A stretch of 6,652 bases of DNA from Pseudomonadales bacterium (GTDB lineage: Bacteria; Pseudomonadota; Gammaproteobacteria; Pseudomonadales; Azotimanducaceae): contig JAQWQN010000177.1 in the NCBI GenBank assembly GCA_029244465.1, forward strand, positions 1-6,652, given 5' to 3'. Position numbers and translations under genes: made by a program. The notes under the pieces are model-generated. The model was given only the letters and a program-made list of their open reading frames with translations, did no database searches and was not told the origin of the DNA. The number at the start of each line of letters is the position of its first letter. Within the stretch, counting starts at the first letter, position 1. Below, piece by piece: positions 1 through 6,585 of the stretch.

Positions 1-19
1 CGGCCGAATAAGCACAACG

Positions 20-34
20 ATCACTTTTCGTGAT
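20..34. repeat. Short perfect inverted repeat upstream of the gltA promoter
   Basis: ATCAC (20-24) and GTGAT (30-34) are perfect inverted copies around a 5-base spacer, TTTTC. The repeat ends 20 bases before the TTGACA box at 55-60, a usual place for an activator or repressor operator. The half-sites point the opposite way from a CRP site (TGTGA-N6-TCACA), so I do not assign it to CRP, and I know no regulator for this exact form. A 5-bp repeat can arise by chance. Confidence 0.3.
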
Positions 35-54
35 AACTGCATAACCTGGGCCGA

Positions 55-81
55 TTGACACACATAAGTAGGCTTTATAGT
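55..81 (+). promoter_or_regulatory. Candidate sigma-70 promoter for gltA
   Basis: A perfect -35 hexamer TTGACA lies at 55-60 and a -10-like TATAGT (5 of 6 consensus) at 76-81. The spacer is only 15 bases, shorter than the preferred 17, so the promoter would be weak or activator-dependent, or the true -10 is slightly different. Transcription would begin near position 88 and leave a leader of about 190 bases before the gltA ATG. A long gltA leader is also known in E. coli, where it is a site of regulation. Confidence 0.4.
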
Positions 82-267
82 CTCCCGTATCCCAGCGTAC
101 TTAAAGCACCGGTTGAATTCGCAATTCGGTCAGAGGTTTTGCCAAGCGTTCAGCCAAAGAGTGCACGGTACGCGGGCCGCACTGTCGAACGATCTGGTAA
201 ACAAAGGATTGGCAGCGCTAAAAGAGAGTACGAGGCACGAAACGGTTGAGCGACACTTCAACCACTT

Positions 268-273
268 GGGAGG
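268..273 (+). promoter_or_regulatory. Ribosome binding site fixing the gltA start
   Basis: GGGAGG lies five bases before the ATG at 279. The in-frame TTG at 246 would add 11 residues but has no comparable Shine-Dalgarno sequence. This decides the start in favour of 279. Confidence 0.75.
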
Positions 274-278
274 ACGAA

Positions 279-1577
279 ATGGCTAATCAAGGCACGAAGT
301 CGGCAACGCTGCAGATTGATGGCGGCGAACCGATAGATTTACCCGTATACGAAGCAGCCGAAGGGCCAGACGTCATTGACGTTGGCAAGCTAACCAGTCA
401 AGGCTATTTCACTTACGACCCCGGATTCGTTTCCACGGCGTCATGCGATAGCGCCATTACCTTCATTGATGGCGACAAGGGCATACTCCTGCATCGCGGC
501 TATCCCATCGAACAACTCGCTGCAAGTTCAGACCATCTTGAGCTCTGTTATCTACTTTTGAATGGCGAGCTTCCGAATTCCAGTGAAAAAGCAGAGTTCG
601 TCTCCACCATCAAAAATCACACGATGGTACACGAGAGTCTCAGACAGTTTTTTCAGGGGTTTCGTCCTGACGCCCACCCCATGGCGGTCATGTGTGGCGT
701 CGTAGGGGCACTTTCAGCGTTTTACCATGACTCCCTGGACATAGATGATGAGGTGCACCGAAAAGTGACTGCACACCGTCTGATTGCCAAGATTCCGACG
801 ATCGCTGCGATGTGCTACAAGCATTCTCAAGGACAGCCTTTTATCTATCCGCGCAACGACCTCAGTTACGCTGAGAACTTTCTGCACATGATGTTCGCGA
901 CCCCCTGTGAGGATTACGAAGTGAATCCAACGATCGCCAAGGCAATGGACAAGATCTTCCTGCTTCATGCCGACCACGAACAAAATGCGTCAACCTCCAC
1001 AGTCCGTCTGGCAGGTTCAACCGGTGCCAACCCGTTTGCTTCCGTCGCAGCCGGAATCGCGGCACTTTGGGGGCCATCGCATGGTGGCGCCAACGAAGCC
1101 GTTTTAAACATGCTTGACGAGATCGGCAGCGTGGACAACATCGATAAATACATTGCTAAGGCCAAAGACAAGGATGATCCATTCCGGATCATGGGTTTTG
1201 GTCACCGCGTTTACAAAAACTATGACCCTCGGGCAAAAGTTTTGCAGGAGACTTGCCGCGAAGTGCTGGCGGAACTGGGTGTCGAAGACAACCCTACCCT
1301 GCAAATGGCGCAACGACTGGAACAAATCGCTCTCGAGGACGAATACTTCGTTGAAAAGCGACTTTATCCAAATGTCGATTTCTATTCGGGTATCATCCTG
1401 AAAGCGATTGGTATTCCAGTGGAGCTCTTTACGGTCATTTTCGCCACCGGGCGAACGCCGGGTTGGATCGCACACTGGTGTGAGATGATCAGCGGCGGAT
1501 ATAAGATCGGTCGACCTCGCCAACTCTACAAGGGTTACAACAAACGCGACTTTGTTGCTGTAGACGAACGAGGCTAG
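279..1577 (+). CDS. gltA: Citrate synthase, hexameric type II
   Basis: This cytoplasmic enzyme condenses acetyl-CoA and oxaloacetate to citrate, the entry step of the TCA cycle. The product is 432 residues, close to the 427 of E. coli GltA. The catalytic triad is visible: His268 in SHGGAN, His309 in the family signature GFGHRVYKNYDPR, and Asp367 in YPNVDFYSG (E. coli His264, His305, Asp362). Many positions tied to NADH inhibition in E. coli GltA appear kept, including the HTM of NHTMVHE, FYHDS, HRLIAKIP, GQPF and the Cys of TPCEDYEVNP. The residue matching E. coli Arg109 seems to be Asn. NADH control is therefore likely but not proven. The ATG is chosen because GGGAGG precedes it. The gene stands alone, faces the dehydrogenase tail to tail, and ends 19 bases before a strong terminator. 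I see no disruption. Confidence 0.97.
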   Translation: MANQGTKSATLQIDGGEPIDLPVYEAAEGPDVIDVGKLTSQGYFTYDPGFVSTASCDSAITFIDGDKGILLHRGYPIEQLAASSDHLELCYLLLNGELPNSSEKAEFVSTIKNHTMVHESLRQFFQGFRPDAHPMAVMCGVVGALSAFYHDSLDIDDEVHRKVTAHRLIAKIPTIAAMCYKHSQGQPFIYPRNDLSYAENFLHMMFATPCEDYEVNPTIAKAMDKIFLLHADHEQNASTSTVRLAGSTGANPFASVAAGIAALWGPSHGGANEAVLNMLDEIGSVDNIDKYIAKAKDKDDPFRIMGFGHRVYKNYDPRAKVLQETCREVLAELGVEDNPTLQMAQRLEQIALEDEYFVEKRLYPNVDFYSGIILKAIGIPVELFTVIFATGRTPGWIAHWCEMISGGYKIGRPRQLYKGYNKRDFVAVDERG

Positions 1578-1596
1578 AAGAAGAATCCAACCCTCG

Positions 1597-1626
1597 AAAA
1601 AAAGCGGCTTACGCGCCGCTTTTTTA
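1597..1626. terminator. Bidirectional intrinsic terminator between convergent genes
   Basis: GCGGC (1604-1608) pairs with GCCGC (1615-1619) around a 6-base loop. The stem is flanked by seven A's (1597-1603) on the left and six T's (1620-1625) on the right, which can extend the helix. It reads as a classical rho-independent terminator for gltA on the + strand. Because the A-run becomes a U-run on the other strand, it also serves the dehydrogenase gene, which stops at 1638. Confidence 0.92.
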
Positions 1627-1637
1627 TTACCTCGAAG

Positions 1638-2552
1638 TTAGGACTCAGGCGGGGTTAGTCGACGCAACAAACTGGACGTATCCCAGCGCCCACCGCCCAG
1701 GGCTTGCACATCGCCATAAAACTGGTCGATCAACGCAGTGAGTGGCATCTTTGCGTCGCGTGCTCGGCCAGCGTCAAGCGCCATACCTAAATCCTTGCGC
1801 ATCCAATCAACAGCAAAACCAAATTCGAATTGATCATCGTTCATGCTTGCGGCTCGGTTTTCCATCTGCCAGGACTGCGCTGCCCCTTGAGCAATGACGT
1901 CTACAACCGCCATCACATCAAGGCCCGCGCGCTGCGCGAAGTGAATGCCTTCCGAAAGCCCCTGCAAGACCCCCGCAATACAAATCTGATTGACCATTTT
2001 TGTCAACTGGCCCGCGCCGTGCGCGCCCATGAGTGCGTGTTTTTTGCCATACACGTGGAACAAAAGTTCACCACGGGCGAACGCCTCCAGCGGACCGCCG
2101 ACCATAATGGTCAGCGCGCCATTTTCAGCACCTGCCTGTCCGCCGGACACAGGCGCATCTAGGCAGCCAACTTCTTTTTCGTGACAAGCCGCAGCCAGTT
2201 CTTTTGCCAGCCCCTCCGACGCCGTGGTGTGATCGATCAAAAGGCTGCCCGCCTTCATAGCCGCTAACGCACCGTGATCGCCAAAAACAACTGAACGCAC
2301 GTCATCATCATTGCCGACACACATGGCGACGATGTCGGCATCACAAACGGCCAGCGAAGGCGTCCGCGCGACGGCACAATCTCCATTTTGGTATTGCACA
2401 AGCCAGTCATCGGCCGTCTTTCCTGTCCTGTTGTATACGGTCACCGGGAAGCCCGCTGACGCCAAATGTCCCGCCATCGGGAAACCCATGACACCTAGCC
2501 CGAGAAAGGCAACGTTCGGTAAACTGGGAGAAGGGTTCGTAGACTCAATCAT
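1638..2552 (-). CDS. NAD(P)-dependent beta-hydroxyacid dehydrogenase (HIBADH/GarR-like family)
   Basis: This 304-residue protein has the usual family length. The Rossmann motif is at the N-terminus: G18-L-G20-V-M-G23 followed by PMAGHL. The substrate motif DAPVSGG starts at residue 132. GAHGAGQLTKMVNQ carries the catalytic lysine at about Lys185 and the conserved Asn188. Family members oxidise or reduce small beta-hydroxyacids such as 3-hydroxyisobutyrate, tartronate semialdehyde, glyoxylate or succinic semialdehyde. Asn41-Arg42-Thr43 after the second strand suggests NADPH preference, because an acidic residue is usual there in NAD enzymes; this is inference. The gene is monocistronic, has no valine or glycerate pathway genes beside it, and shares the bidirectional terminator with gltA, so the substrate cannot be fixed. 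The ATG at 2552 has only a weak GAAAG before it, but the GxGxxG position fits this start. The protein is probably cytoplasmic. Confidence 0.93.
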   Translation of the reverse strand: MIESTNPSPSLPNVAFLGLGVMGFPMAGHLASAGFPVTVYNRTGKTADDWLVQYQNGDCAVARTPSLAVCDADIVAMCVGNDDDVRSVVFGDHGALAAMKAGSLLIDHTTASEGLAKELAAACHEKEVGCLDAPVSGGQAGAENGALTIMVGGPLEAFARGELLFHVYGKKHALMGAHGAGQLTKMVNQICIAGVLQGLSEGIHFAQRAGLDVMAVVDVIAQGAAQSWQMENRAASMNDDQFEFGFAVDWMRKDLGMALDAGRARDAKMPLTALIDQFYGDVQALGGGRWDTSSLLRRLTPPES

Positions 2553-2576
2553 GGGCTTTCATTCTGCCTAATGTCT

Positions 2577-2582
2577 TTTATA
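2577..2582 (-). promoter_or_regulatory. Possible -10 element for the dehydrogenase gene
   Basis: Read on the minus strand this is TATAAA, which would give a transcript start near 2570 and a leader of roughly 18 bases. The -35 position, 17 bases further upstream, reads CACAAT and is a poor match to TTGACA. The surrounding CTTTTATAAAAAG is nearly symmetric, so the element could equally be chance AT-richness. Confidence 0.3.
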
Positions 2583-2904
2583 AAAAGGGTTACGCCCCCA
2601 TTGTGCATGAGCCACACGATCTCTTACAGACCCTAACTGACTTGCGCGTGCGTTAGGCGCGCTGGCAATGTAACGCGCTCAGTGGAACCTCAATCAATGT
2701 CAGATGCGCACATGTTTACGTTCCAAACCAGATCCTGCCATTACGTCTTGCAACATTTTTAGCGCGCCAGCTTGCGTCTGGCGTACTGCTGCACGCGTTA
2801 GTCGACCGTTCAACTGAAAGCTTCCAAAGTCGTGATATGACGGCCACGAAGGCCACCGCGACGACAGGTCGGTACACGAGACTTTTCTGGCAACGTGCAT
2901 CGGC

Positions 2905-2930
2905 GATCAATCGTTTGGGCGCGATTGATC
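2905..2930. repeat. Perfect 9-bp inverted repeat in the selA upstream region
   Basis: GATCAATCG (2905-2913) and CGATTGATC (2922-2930) are exact inverted copies around the 8-base spacer TTTGGGCG. No T-run follows on the + strand (AATTATCAG), so it is not an intrinsic terminator for incoming transcription. It could be an operator or, if transcribed, an RNA hairpin in the selA leader. It lies 94 bases before the chosen selA ATG and 16 bases before the alternative in-frame TTG. Confidence 0.6.
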
Positions 2931-2961
2931 AATTATCAGACTTACTTTGGCGGCGCTTATC

Positions 2962-3000
2962 GTACCTGTGACAGTTTTTCAGCAGGCACTGATTGGGTAC
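2962..3000 (+). other. Possible stem-loop in the selA leader
   Basis: GTACC (2962-2966) pairs with GGTAC (2996-3000), and two wobble pairs can extend that stem. Further in, CAGT (2972-2975) pairs with ACTG (2988-2991) around a 12-base loop. It ends 24 bases before the selA ATG. In E. coli a SECIS-like hairpin before selA lets SelB repress selAB; this element has a comparable position, but I cannot show that it resembles a SECIS loop. It would lie inside the coding region if translation began at the TTG at 2947. Confidence 0.35.
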
Positions 3001-3024
3001 ACTGGTAGCTTTGCCGAACCGCTT

Positions 3025-4377
3025 ATGCCCGATCTTCGAGACCTTCCTTCGGTTGAACGTATCCTCAAGGACGACAACATCGCGCCGATGATCGCCCAGT
3101 TCGGGCATCAAGCCGTGCGTAACGCTGTCAGAGAGCTTCAGACCAACGCGAGAAAGCTGGCACCAGGCTCCATTCCAGATTGGGTGACGACACCAGAGCT
3201 CTACGCAACACCACTTCGAAACGACCTTGAATTCACCACCTACCGAACAGTTTTCAACCTAACTGGCACTGTTATCCATACCAATTTAGGGCGTTCTCTC
3301 CTGAGTACTGACCTTTGGCGACGAATTGAAAGCTTGGTTACGCGGCCGATGAATCTCGAGTTTGATCTCGCCCAAGGGAAACGCGGCGATCGCGATGCGA
3401 TTATTGAAGAACGGCTCAAGAGAATCACCGGCTGCGAGGCGGCAACGGTGGTCAACAATAACGCGGCGGCCTTGGTCCTCGTATTGAACACCTTTGCGTT
3501 AGGTCAGTCGGTGCCTGTGTCGCGTGGAGAACTCATCGAGATTGGTGGCAGTTTTCGTCTCCCGGAACTCATGGCTCGCAGCGGCTGCACGCTCCTGGAA
3601 GTGGGCACCACCAATCGTACCCATTTACGAGATTACGAAGCCGTTGTCCAAGATTCGGCCATGTTGCTCAAAGTACATCCGAGTAACTACCATGTCAGCG
3701 GTTTCACCAAAGAAGTCTCTTCTGCCGAACTCGCAAATCTCGGCCAGCAATATGGCATCCCCAGTTGTGTCGACGTCGGCAGCGGCACGTTAGTCAATCT
3801 CAGCCATTGGGGGTTGCCAGAAGAACCAACACCGACGGCATTATTGGAGCAAGGTATCGACCTCGTTACTTTCAGCGGCGACAAACTCCTTGGCGGCGTT
3901 CAAGCTGGGATTATAGTTGGCCGCGCAGACTTAGTCTCGGCAGTGAAAAACAACCCCCTAAAACGCGCGCTGCGGGCAGACAAAATCACTCTTGCGGTGC
4001 TCGAAGAAACGCTCAAGCTTTACGAGCAACCCGACGAATTACAATCAGCACTACCGCTATTAAGAACCCTAACGCTGACTCAGTCTGAACTGGAACGGCG
4101 GGCAACCGACGTACAAAAAGCCCTGCCCATATCTTGGCAAACAGAAATCCGCGAAAGTTCTGGTCAAATCGGGAGCGGCGCTCTCCCGGACAAAAACATC
4201 GCCTCTATGGCGGTGACCATCACCGCACCAGACCGAACGCCGGAAAAGATTCTCACCCGCCTCCGAGGCCTTTCTACGCCGATTGTTGGCCGGATTTCCG
4301 AAAATCGGGTCTGGCTGGACATGCGCGGCGCAGAGCCAATGGCGGATCTCATTATCACCCTGCAAGAACTGACATGA
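3025..4377 (+). CDS. selA: L-seryl-tRNA(Sec) selenium transferase (selenocysteine synthase)
   Basis: SelA is a PLP enzyme that converts Ser-tRNA-Sec to Sec-tRNA-Sec using selenophosphate; the bacterial enzyme is a large homodecamer in the cytoplasm. The 450-residue product matches E. coli SelA (463) along its length. Visible blocks are LPSVERIL at the N-terminus, NLTGTVIHTNLGR at 78-90, VNNNAAA at 143-149, SRGELIEIGGSFRLP from 166, VGTTNRTH, HPSNYHVSGFTK and FSGDKLLGG, in which Lys287 is the PLP Schiff-base lysine (E. coli Lys295). PLKRALRADK follows. The ATG at 3025 is chosen because it leaves a natural N-terminus just before the family's LP motif. It lacks a good Shine-Dalgarno sequence, and the frame stays open upstream to a TTG (2947) and a GTG (2968), so the start is uncertain. 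The stop codon overlaps the selB start, implying one operon. Confidence 0.96.
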   Translation: MPDLRDLPSVERILKDDNIAPMIAQFGHQAVRNAVRELQTNARKLAPGSIPDWVTTPELYATPLRNDLEFTTYRTVFNLTGTVIHTNLGRSLLSTDLWRRIESLVTRPMNLEFDLAQGKRGDRDAIIEERLKRITGCEAATVVNNNAAALVLVLNTFALGQSVPVSRGELIEIGGSFRLPELMARSGCTLLEVGTTNRTHLRDYEAVVQDSAMLLKVHPSNYHVSGFTKEVSSAELANLGQQYGIPSCVDVGSGTLVNLSHWGLPEEPTPTALLEQGIDLVTFSGDKLLGGVQAGIIVGRADLVSAVKNNPLKRALRADKITLAVLEETLKLYEQPDELQSALPLLRTLTLTQSELERRATDVQKALPISWQTEIRESSGQIGSGALPDKNIASMAVTITAPDRTPEKILTRLRGLSTPIVGRISENRVWLDMRGAEPMADLIITLQELT

Positions 4378-6215
4378 TCATCACTCTTGCAGGTCATGTG
4401 GACCACGGTAAAACCTCGCTCGTTAACGCTTTGACGGGGGTGAACACCGATCGTTTGGCAGAAGAGCAGGCGCGCGGTCTCACCATTGATCTCGGCTTCG
4501 CTTATATCGACGACGGCAAGATCGGATTTGTCGACGTACCCGGCCACCAAAAGTTCATCCATAACATGGTTGCCGGCGTTGCAGCCGACCAATTTGCGCT
4601 GCTTGTCATCGCCGCGGACGACGGACCGATGCCGCAAAGCAAGGAGCACCTGGAGATTTTGAGTCTTGTTGGCGTGCAACGCGGCGTCGTCGTGATGACT
4701 AAGTGCGATCGTGTCGCACCAGAGCGCCTTGATGTCTGTGAGCGGGAGATCCGCAAGCTGGTCAGCGCTTCGTTCTTAGACGGTGCCGATATTTATCGAA
4801 CCTCAATCGAACAGCCAGACTCGTGCCAAAAACTACTGGAGTTCCTCCGTGCAACAGAAAACGATGAACGAGCCAACTTAAGCGAACCTTTTCGCTTAGC
4901 CATCGACCGGAGCTTCAGCGTCAAAGGAAGCGGTCTCGTTGTTACCGGCACCGCCCACTCTGGTTCCATAAAAAATGGCACAGAGTTGGTTCATTTTCCC
5001 TCCGGCGAGCGCGTGCGCGTTAGAGGTCTGCGGATACAAAACAAAGCAACACAGCTCGCCAAGCGCGGCGATCGAAGTGCGATAAACATCACTGGCCTAG
5101 ACTTGGCGAACGTTGGTCGGGGCGACTGGCTGATCAGCAACCCGATACCGCAGTACAGAGAAATCACAATCGAACTCAACGTTCTGAAAGATTTTCCACG
5201 CGCTATCAAGCAGTGGACCCCGGTACACGTCTACCATGCAACAAGTCACACCACAGCGCACATAGCGCTTCACCAAGGTTCAAGAATGGCACCTGGCAAT
5301 TCACGCTTAGTCGATCTGATCTGCGACGAATCTCTGCCCGTCTGCCACGATGACCAACTTGTCATTCGCGACCACGGATTAGACACCACGTTGGGTGGTG
5401 GTCGTGTCATTTTTGCGCAAGAACGTATTTCACAACGGCGAAGAACGCCTGGACGCCTGGCCACTCTGACTGCCTACAGCCAACCCAGTGCAAGCGCTTG
5501 TTGCAAAGCCCTTTTGGACAAGCAAGCATTTGCAATAGACGAATTTCGCGAACTGTGGCAACTAACAGACAACCAAACAGAAGAAATTCTAAGTCAGCAC
5601 GGTGCTCTGGCACTTGCTGGATTCGCCATCGGTAAGAGTGCCCTTGGCGAGTACGCGAAAAGTATTGTGGAACGGATCACAGATCACTTGACGGCAAACC
5701 CATCAAGTCGGGGCCTCAAGGTCGACGCATTCGACGACACCCCTAAGCCAGTCCTTGAGCAAGTTCTTTCGGCACTTGTTCAGGCTAACCGATTACAGGT
5801 TGTTAACGGTGTTTACGGTCTACCCAGCCATCAAGCAGCGCTCCCACAAGAACTGCAGAATCTCTGGCAACGAGCAGAAAAAGCGCTCAACGACCCACAG
5901 CCACCGTCTAGCGGTGACTTAGCAAAAGCCTGGCAACAACCCCAGCCAGAGGTGCAAAAAGCACTGAAGGAACTCGCCAAACGAGGACATTTGATTCAAA
6001 TTTCGGATCATCGCTTCTATCTGCCAAACGTTTTGAATCGGATCGCAACTCAGGTCGCCGCCATGGCAAAAACGAGCCCTTTCACAGTGCGTGAGTTCCG
6101 CGACAGCACCGGTATCGGTCGTAACGTAGCGATCGACATTTTGGAGTACTTCGACTCGCGAGGTTTCACACGCCGCGAAGAGAACCAGCGCAAACTGCTG
6201 CGTAATCAACTCTAA
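4374..6215 (+). CDS. selB: Selenocysteine-specific elongation factor SelB
   Basis: SelB is the EF-Tu-like GTPase that carries Sec-tRNA-Sec to in-frame UGA codons by binding the SECIS hairpin in the mRNA. The 613-residue length equals the E. coli protein (614). The G-domain begins at once: P-loop G7-HVDHGKTS (G1), Thr37 in RGLTIDLGF (G2), D54-VPG (G3) and T109-KCD (G4, the SelB-type TKxD rather than NKxD). Beta-barrel domains follow from about residue 172 (SEPFRLAIDRSFSVKGSG). The C-terminal third is the winged-helix array, ending in FRDSTGIGRNVAIDILEYFD and GFTRR near 574-600, the RNA-binding end of the family. The ATG at 4374 overlaps the selA stop as ATGA, indicating translational coupling. 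The frame extends upstream inside selA, but that part is a shadow. selC follows 38 bases after the stop with no terminator between. Confidence 0.97.
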   Translation: MIITLAGHVDHGKTSLVNALTGVNTDRLAEEQARGLTIDLGFAYIDDGKIGFVDVPGHQKFIHNMVAGVAADQFALLVIAADDGPMPQSKEHLEILSLVGVQRGVVVMTKCDRVAPERLDVCEREIRKLVSASFLDGADIYRTSIEQPDSCQKLLEFLRATENDERANLSEPFRLAIDRSFSVKGSGLVVTGTAHSGSIKNGTELVHFPSGERVRVRGLRIQNKATQLAKRGDRSAINITGLDLANVGRGDWLISNPIPQYREITIELNVLKDFPRAIKQWTPVHVYHATSHTTAHIALHQGSRMAPGNSRLVDLICDESLPVCHDDQLVIRDHGLDTTLGGGRVIFAQERISQRRRTPGRLATLTAYSQPSASACCKALLDKQAFAIDEFRELWQLTDNQTEEILSQHGALALAGFAIGKSALGEYAKSIVERITDHLTANPSSRGLKVDAFDDTPKPVLEQVLSALVQANRLQVVNGVYGLPSHQAALPQELQNLWQRAEKALNDPQPPSSGDLAKAWQQPQPEVQKALKELAKRGHLIQISDHRFYLPNVLNRIATQVAAMAKTSPFTVREFRDSTGIGRNVAIDILEYFDSRGFTRREENQRKLLRNQL

Positions 6216-6237
6216 GCAAAGCCAGAGCAAAATAAGT

Positions 6238-6246
6238 TGCTATACT
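6238..6246 (+). promoter_or_regulatory. Extended -10 promoter for selC
   Basis: TGCTATACT matches the extended -10 consensus TGnTATAAT at all but one defined position. The distance of about seven bases places transcription start at or just before the first tRNA base (6254). The -35 region, around 6218-6223 (AAAGCC), is poor, as is common for extended -10 promoters. The GC-rich stretch after the -10 (GTCGCGG) resembles the discriminator of growth-controlled stable RNA promoters. It starts inside the short selB-selC gap, so selC may be transcribed both alone and from selAB. Confidence 0.65.
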
Positions 6247-6253
6247 CAGTCGC

Positions 6254-6346
6254 GGAAGAGCATCGTGTCCGGTGATGCGCGCGGCCTTCAAAGCCGTTGA
6301 GGTGCGAATACGTGCCTGGTGGGTTCGACTCCTACCTCTTCCGCCA
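6254..6346 (+). tRNA. selC: Selenocysteine tRNA, anticodon TCA
   Basis: This is the tRNA that reads UGA as selenocysteine. The 93-base gene closely follows E. coli selC (95 bases). The acceptor strand GGAAGAG (6254-6260) pairs with CTCTTCC (6336-6342). A 6-bp D-stem (6264-6269 with 6274-6279) has the short CGGT loop typical of tRNA-Sec. The anticodon arm GCGGC-CTTCAAA-GCCGT (6281-6297) has TCA at 6288-6290. The long variable arm (6298-6318) folds as GGTGCG/CGTGCC around AATA. The T-stem GTGGG/CCTAC encloses TTCGACT. The discriminator is G6343 and CCA is encoded (6344-6346). The acceptor plus T helix totals 12 clean pairs (7+5, or 8+4 with a C-C mismatch), one fewer than the standard bacterial 13 (8+5). 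It sits directly after selB, completing a selA-selB-selC cluster. Confidence 0.97.
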
Positions 6347-6585
6347 AAATAGACAACTGGATAATAAACAACAACTTAGGTGGTAGTAGATTGATTAAGG
6401 CAGACACCTTTGTAGACACTTTAGCTCACTAAGCAGGCAACCCACTCCCTAATGTACAGATTTTTCCAGCATGGCAGCATCTTGCGAGACTTACAAAGTT
6501 GTGGATGTCCTACGGTAGCCAGATCTGCTGCTAGAAATAGATTATTTCGTCCGTGAAATCTGAGGCTGTAATTCGATCTGTGTAA
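6347..6585. other. Non-coding stretch downstream of selC, possibly decayed DNA
   Basis: I see no intact gene and no clear terminator after selC in these 239 bases. A 12-base imperfect tandem duplication is present: CAGACACCTTTG (6401-6412) followed by TAGACACTTTAG (6413-6424). A 34-codon open frame from ATG 6452 to TGA 6554 has no ribosome binding site and no recognised family. Together with the transposase-like piece that follows, the stretch may be the eroded end of an inserted element, but this is inference. Confidence 0.5.

Larger units (their letters stand above)
2553..3024. other. Gene-free intergenic region between the dehydrogenase gene and selA
   Basis: These 472 bases separate divergently transcribed genes. 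The short open frames inside show no recognisable domain, ribosome binding site or family similarity. The stretch holds several inverted repeats: CCTAAC (2632-2637) with GTTAGG (2652-2657); CGCCAG (2765-2770) with CTGGCG (2778-2783); a 9-bp hairpin at 2905-2930; and a larger stem-loop at 2962-3000. GCGTTAG occurs at 2650-2656 and 2795-2801, with an inverted TAACGC at 2671-2676. It presumably contains both divergent promoters. No obvious sigma-70 promoter for selA could be picked out. Confidence 0.7.

Noticed and set aside
1..42. Possible start of a divergent gene (such as sdhC) on the minus strand, ATG at 42-40, reading into the left edge
   Set aside because: Only 14 codons are visible and they do not match the usual SdhC N-terminus, although the last two (Arg-Pro) would fit. 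The minus-strand promoter is also unclear.
55..249. Open frame of 64 codons before gltA
   Set aside because: It begins on the TTG of the likely -35 box, has no ribosome binding site, and its product resembles no known family.
2631..2657. Integron attC-like pair CCCTAAC and GTTAGGC
   Set aside because: The pair is only 27 bases end to end, far shorter than an attC site, the first heptamer misses the consensus at its first base, and no gene cassette or integrase is present.
2757..2783. T-run next to the CGCCAG/CTGGCG hairpin, considered as a terminator
   Set aside because: The T's precede the hairpin on the + strand and become A's after it on the minus strand, so it cannot work as an intrinsic terminator in either direction.
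2700..2910. Two overlapping minus-strand open frames of 64-66 codons in the region upstream of selA
   Set aside because: Neither has a convincing ribosome binding site or a recognised domain. They overlap each other in different frames and lie in repeat-containing intergenic DNA. A decayed gene cannot be excluded but cannot be supported.
6452..6556. 34-codon open frame with Cys-Gly-Cys ending at TGA, considered as a small protein or selenoprotein
   Set aside because: There is no ribosome binding site and no SECIS-like hairpin is evident. The frame ends five codons after the TGA, and no family is recognised.
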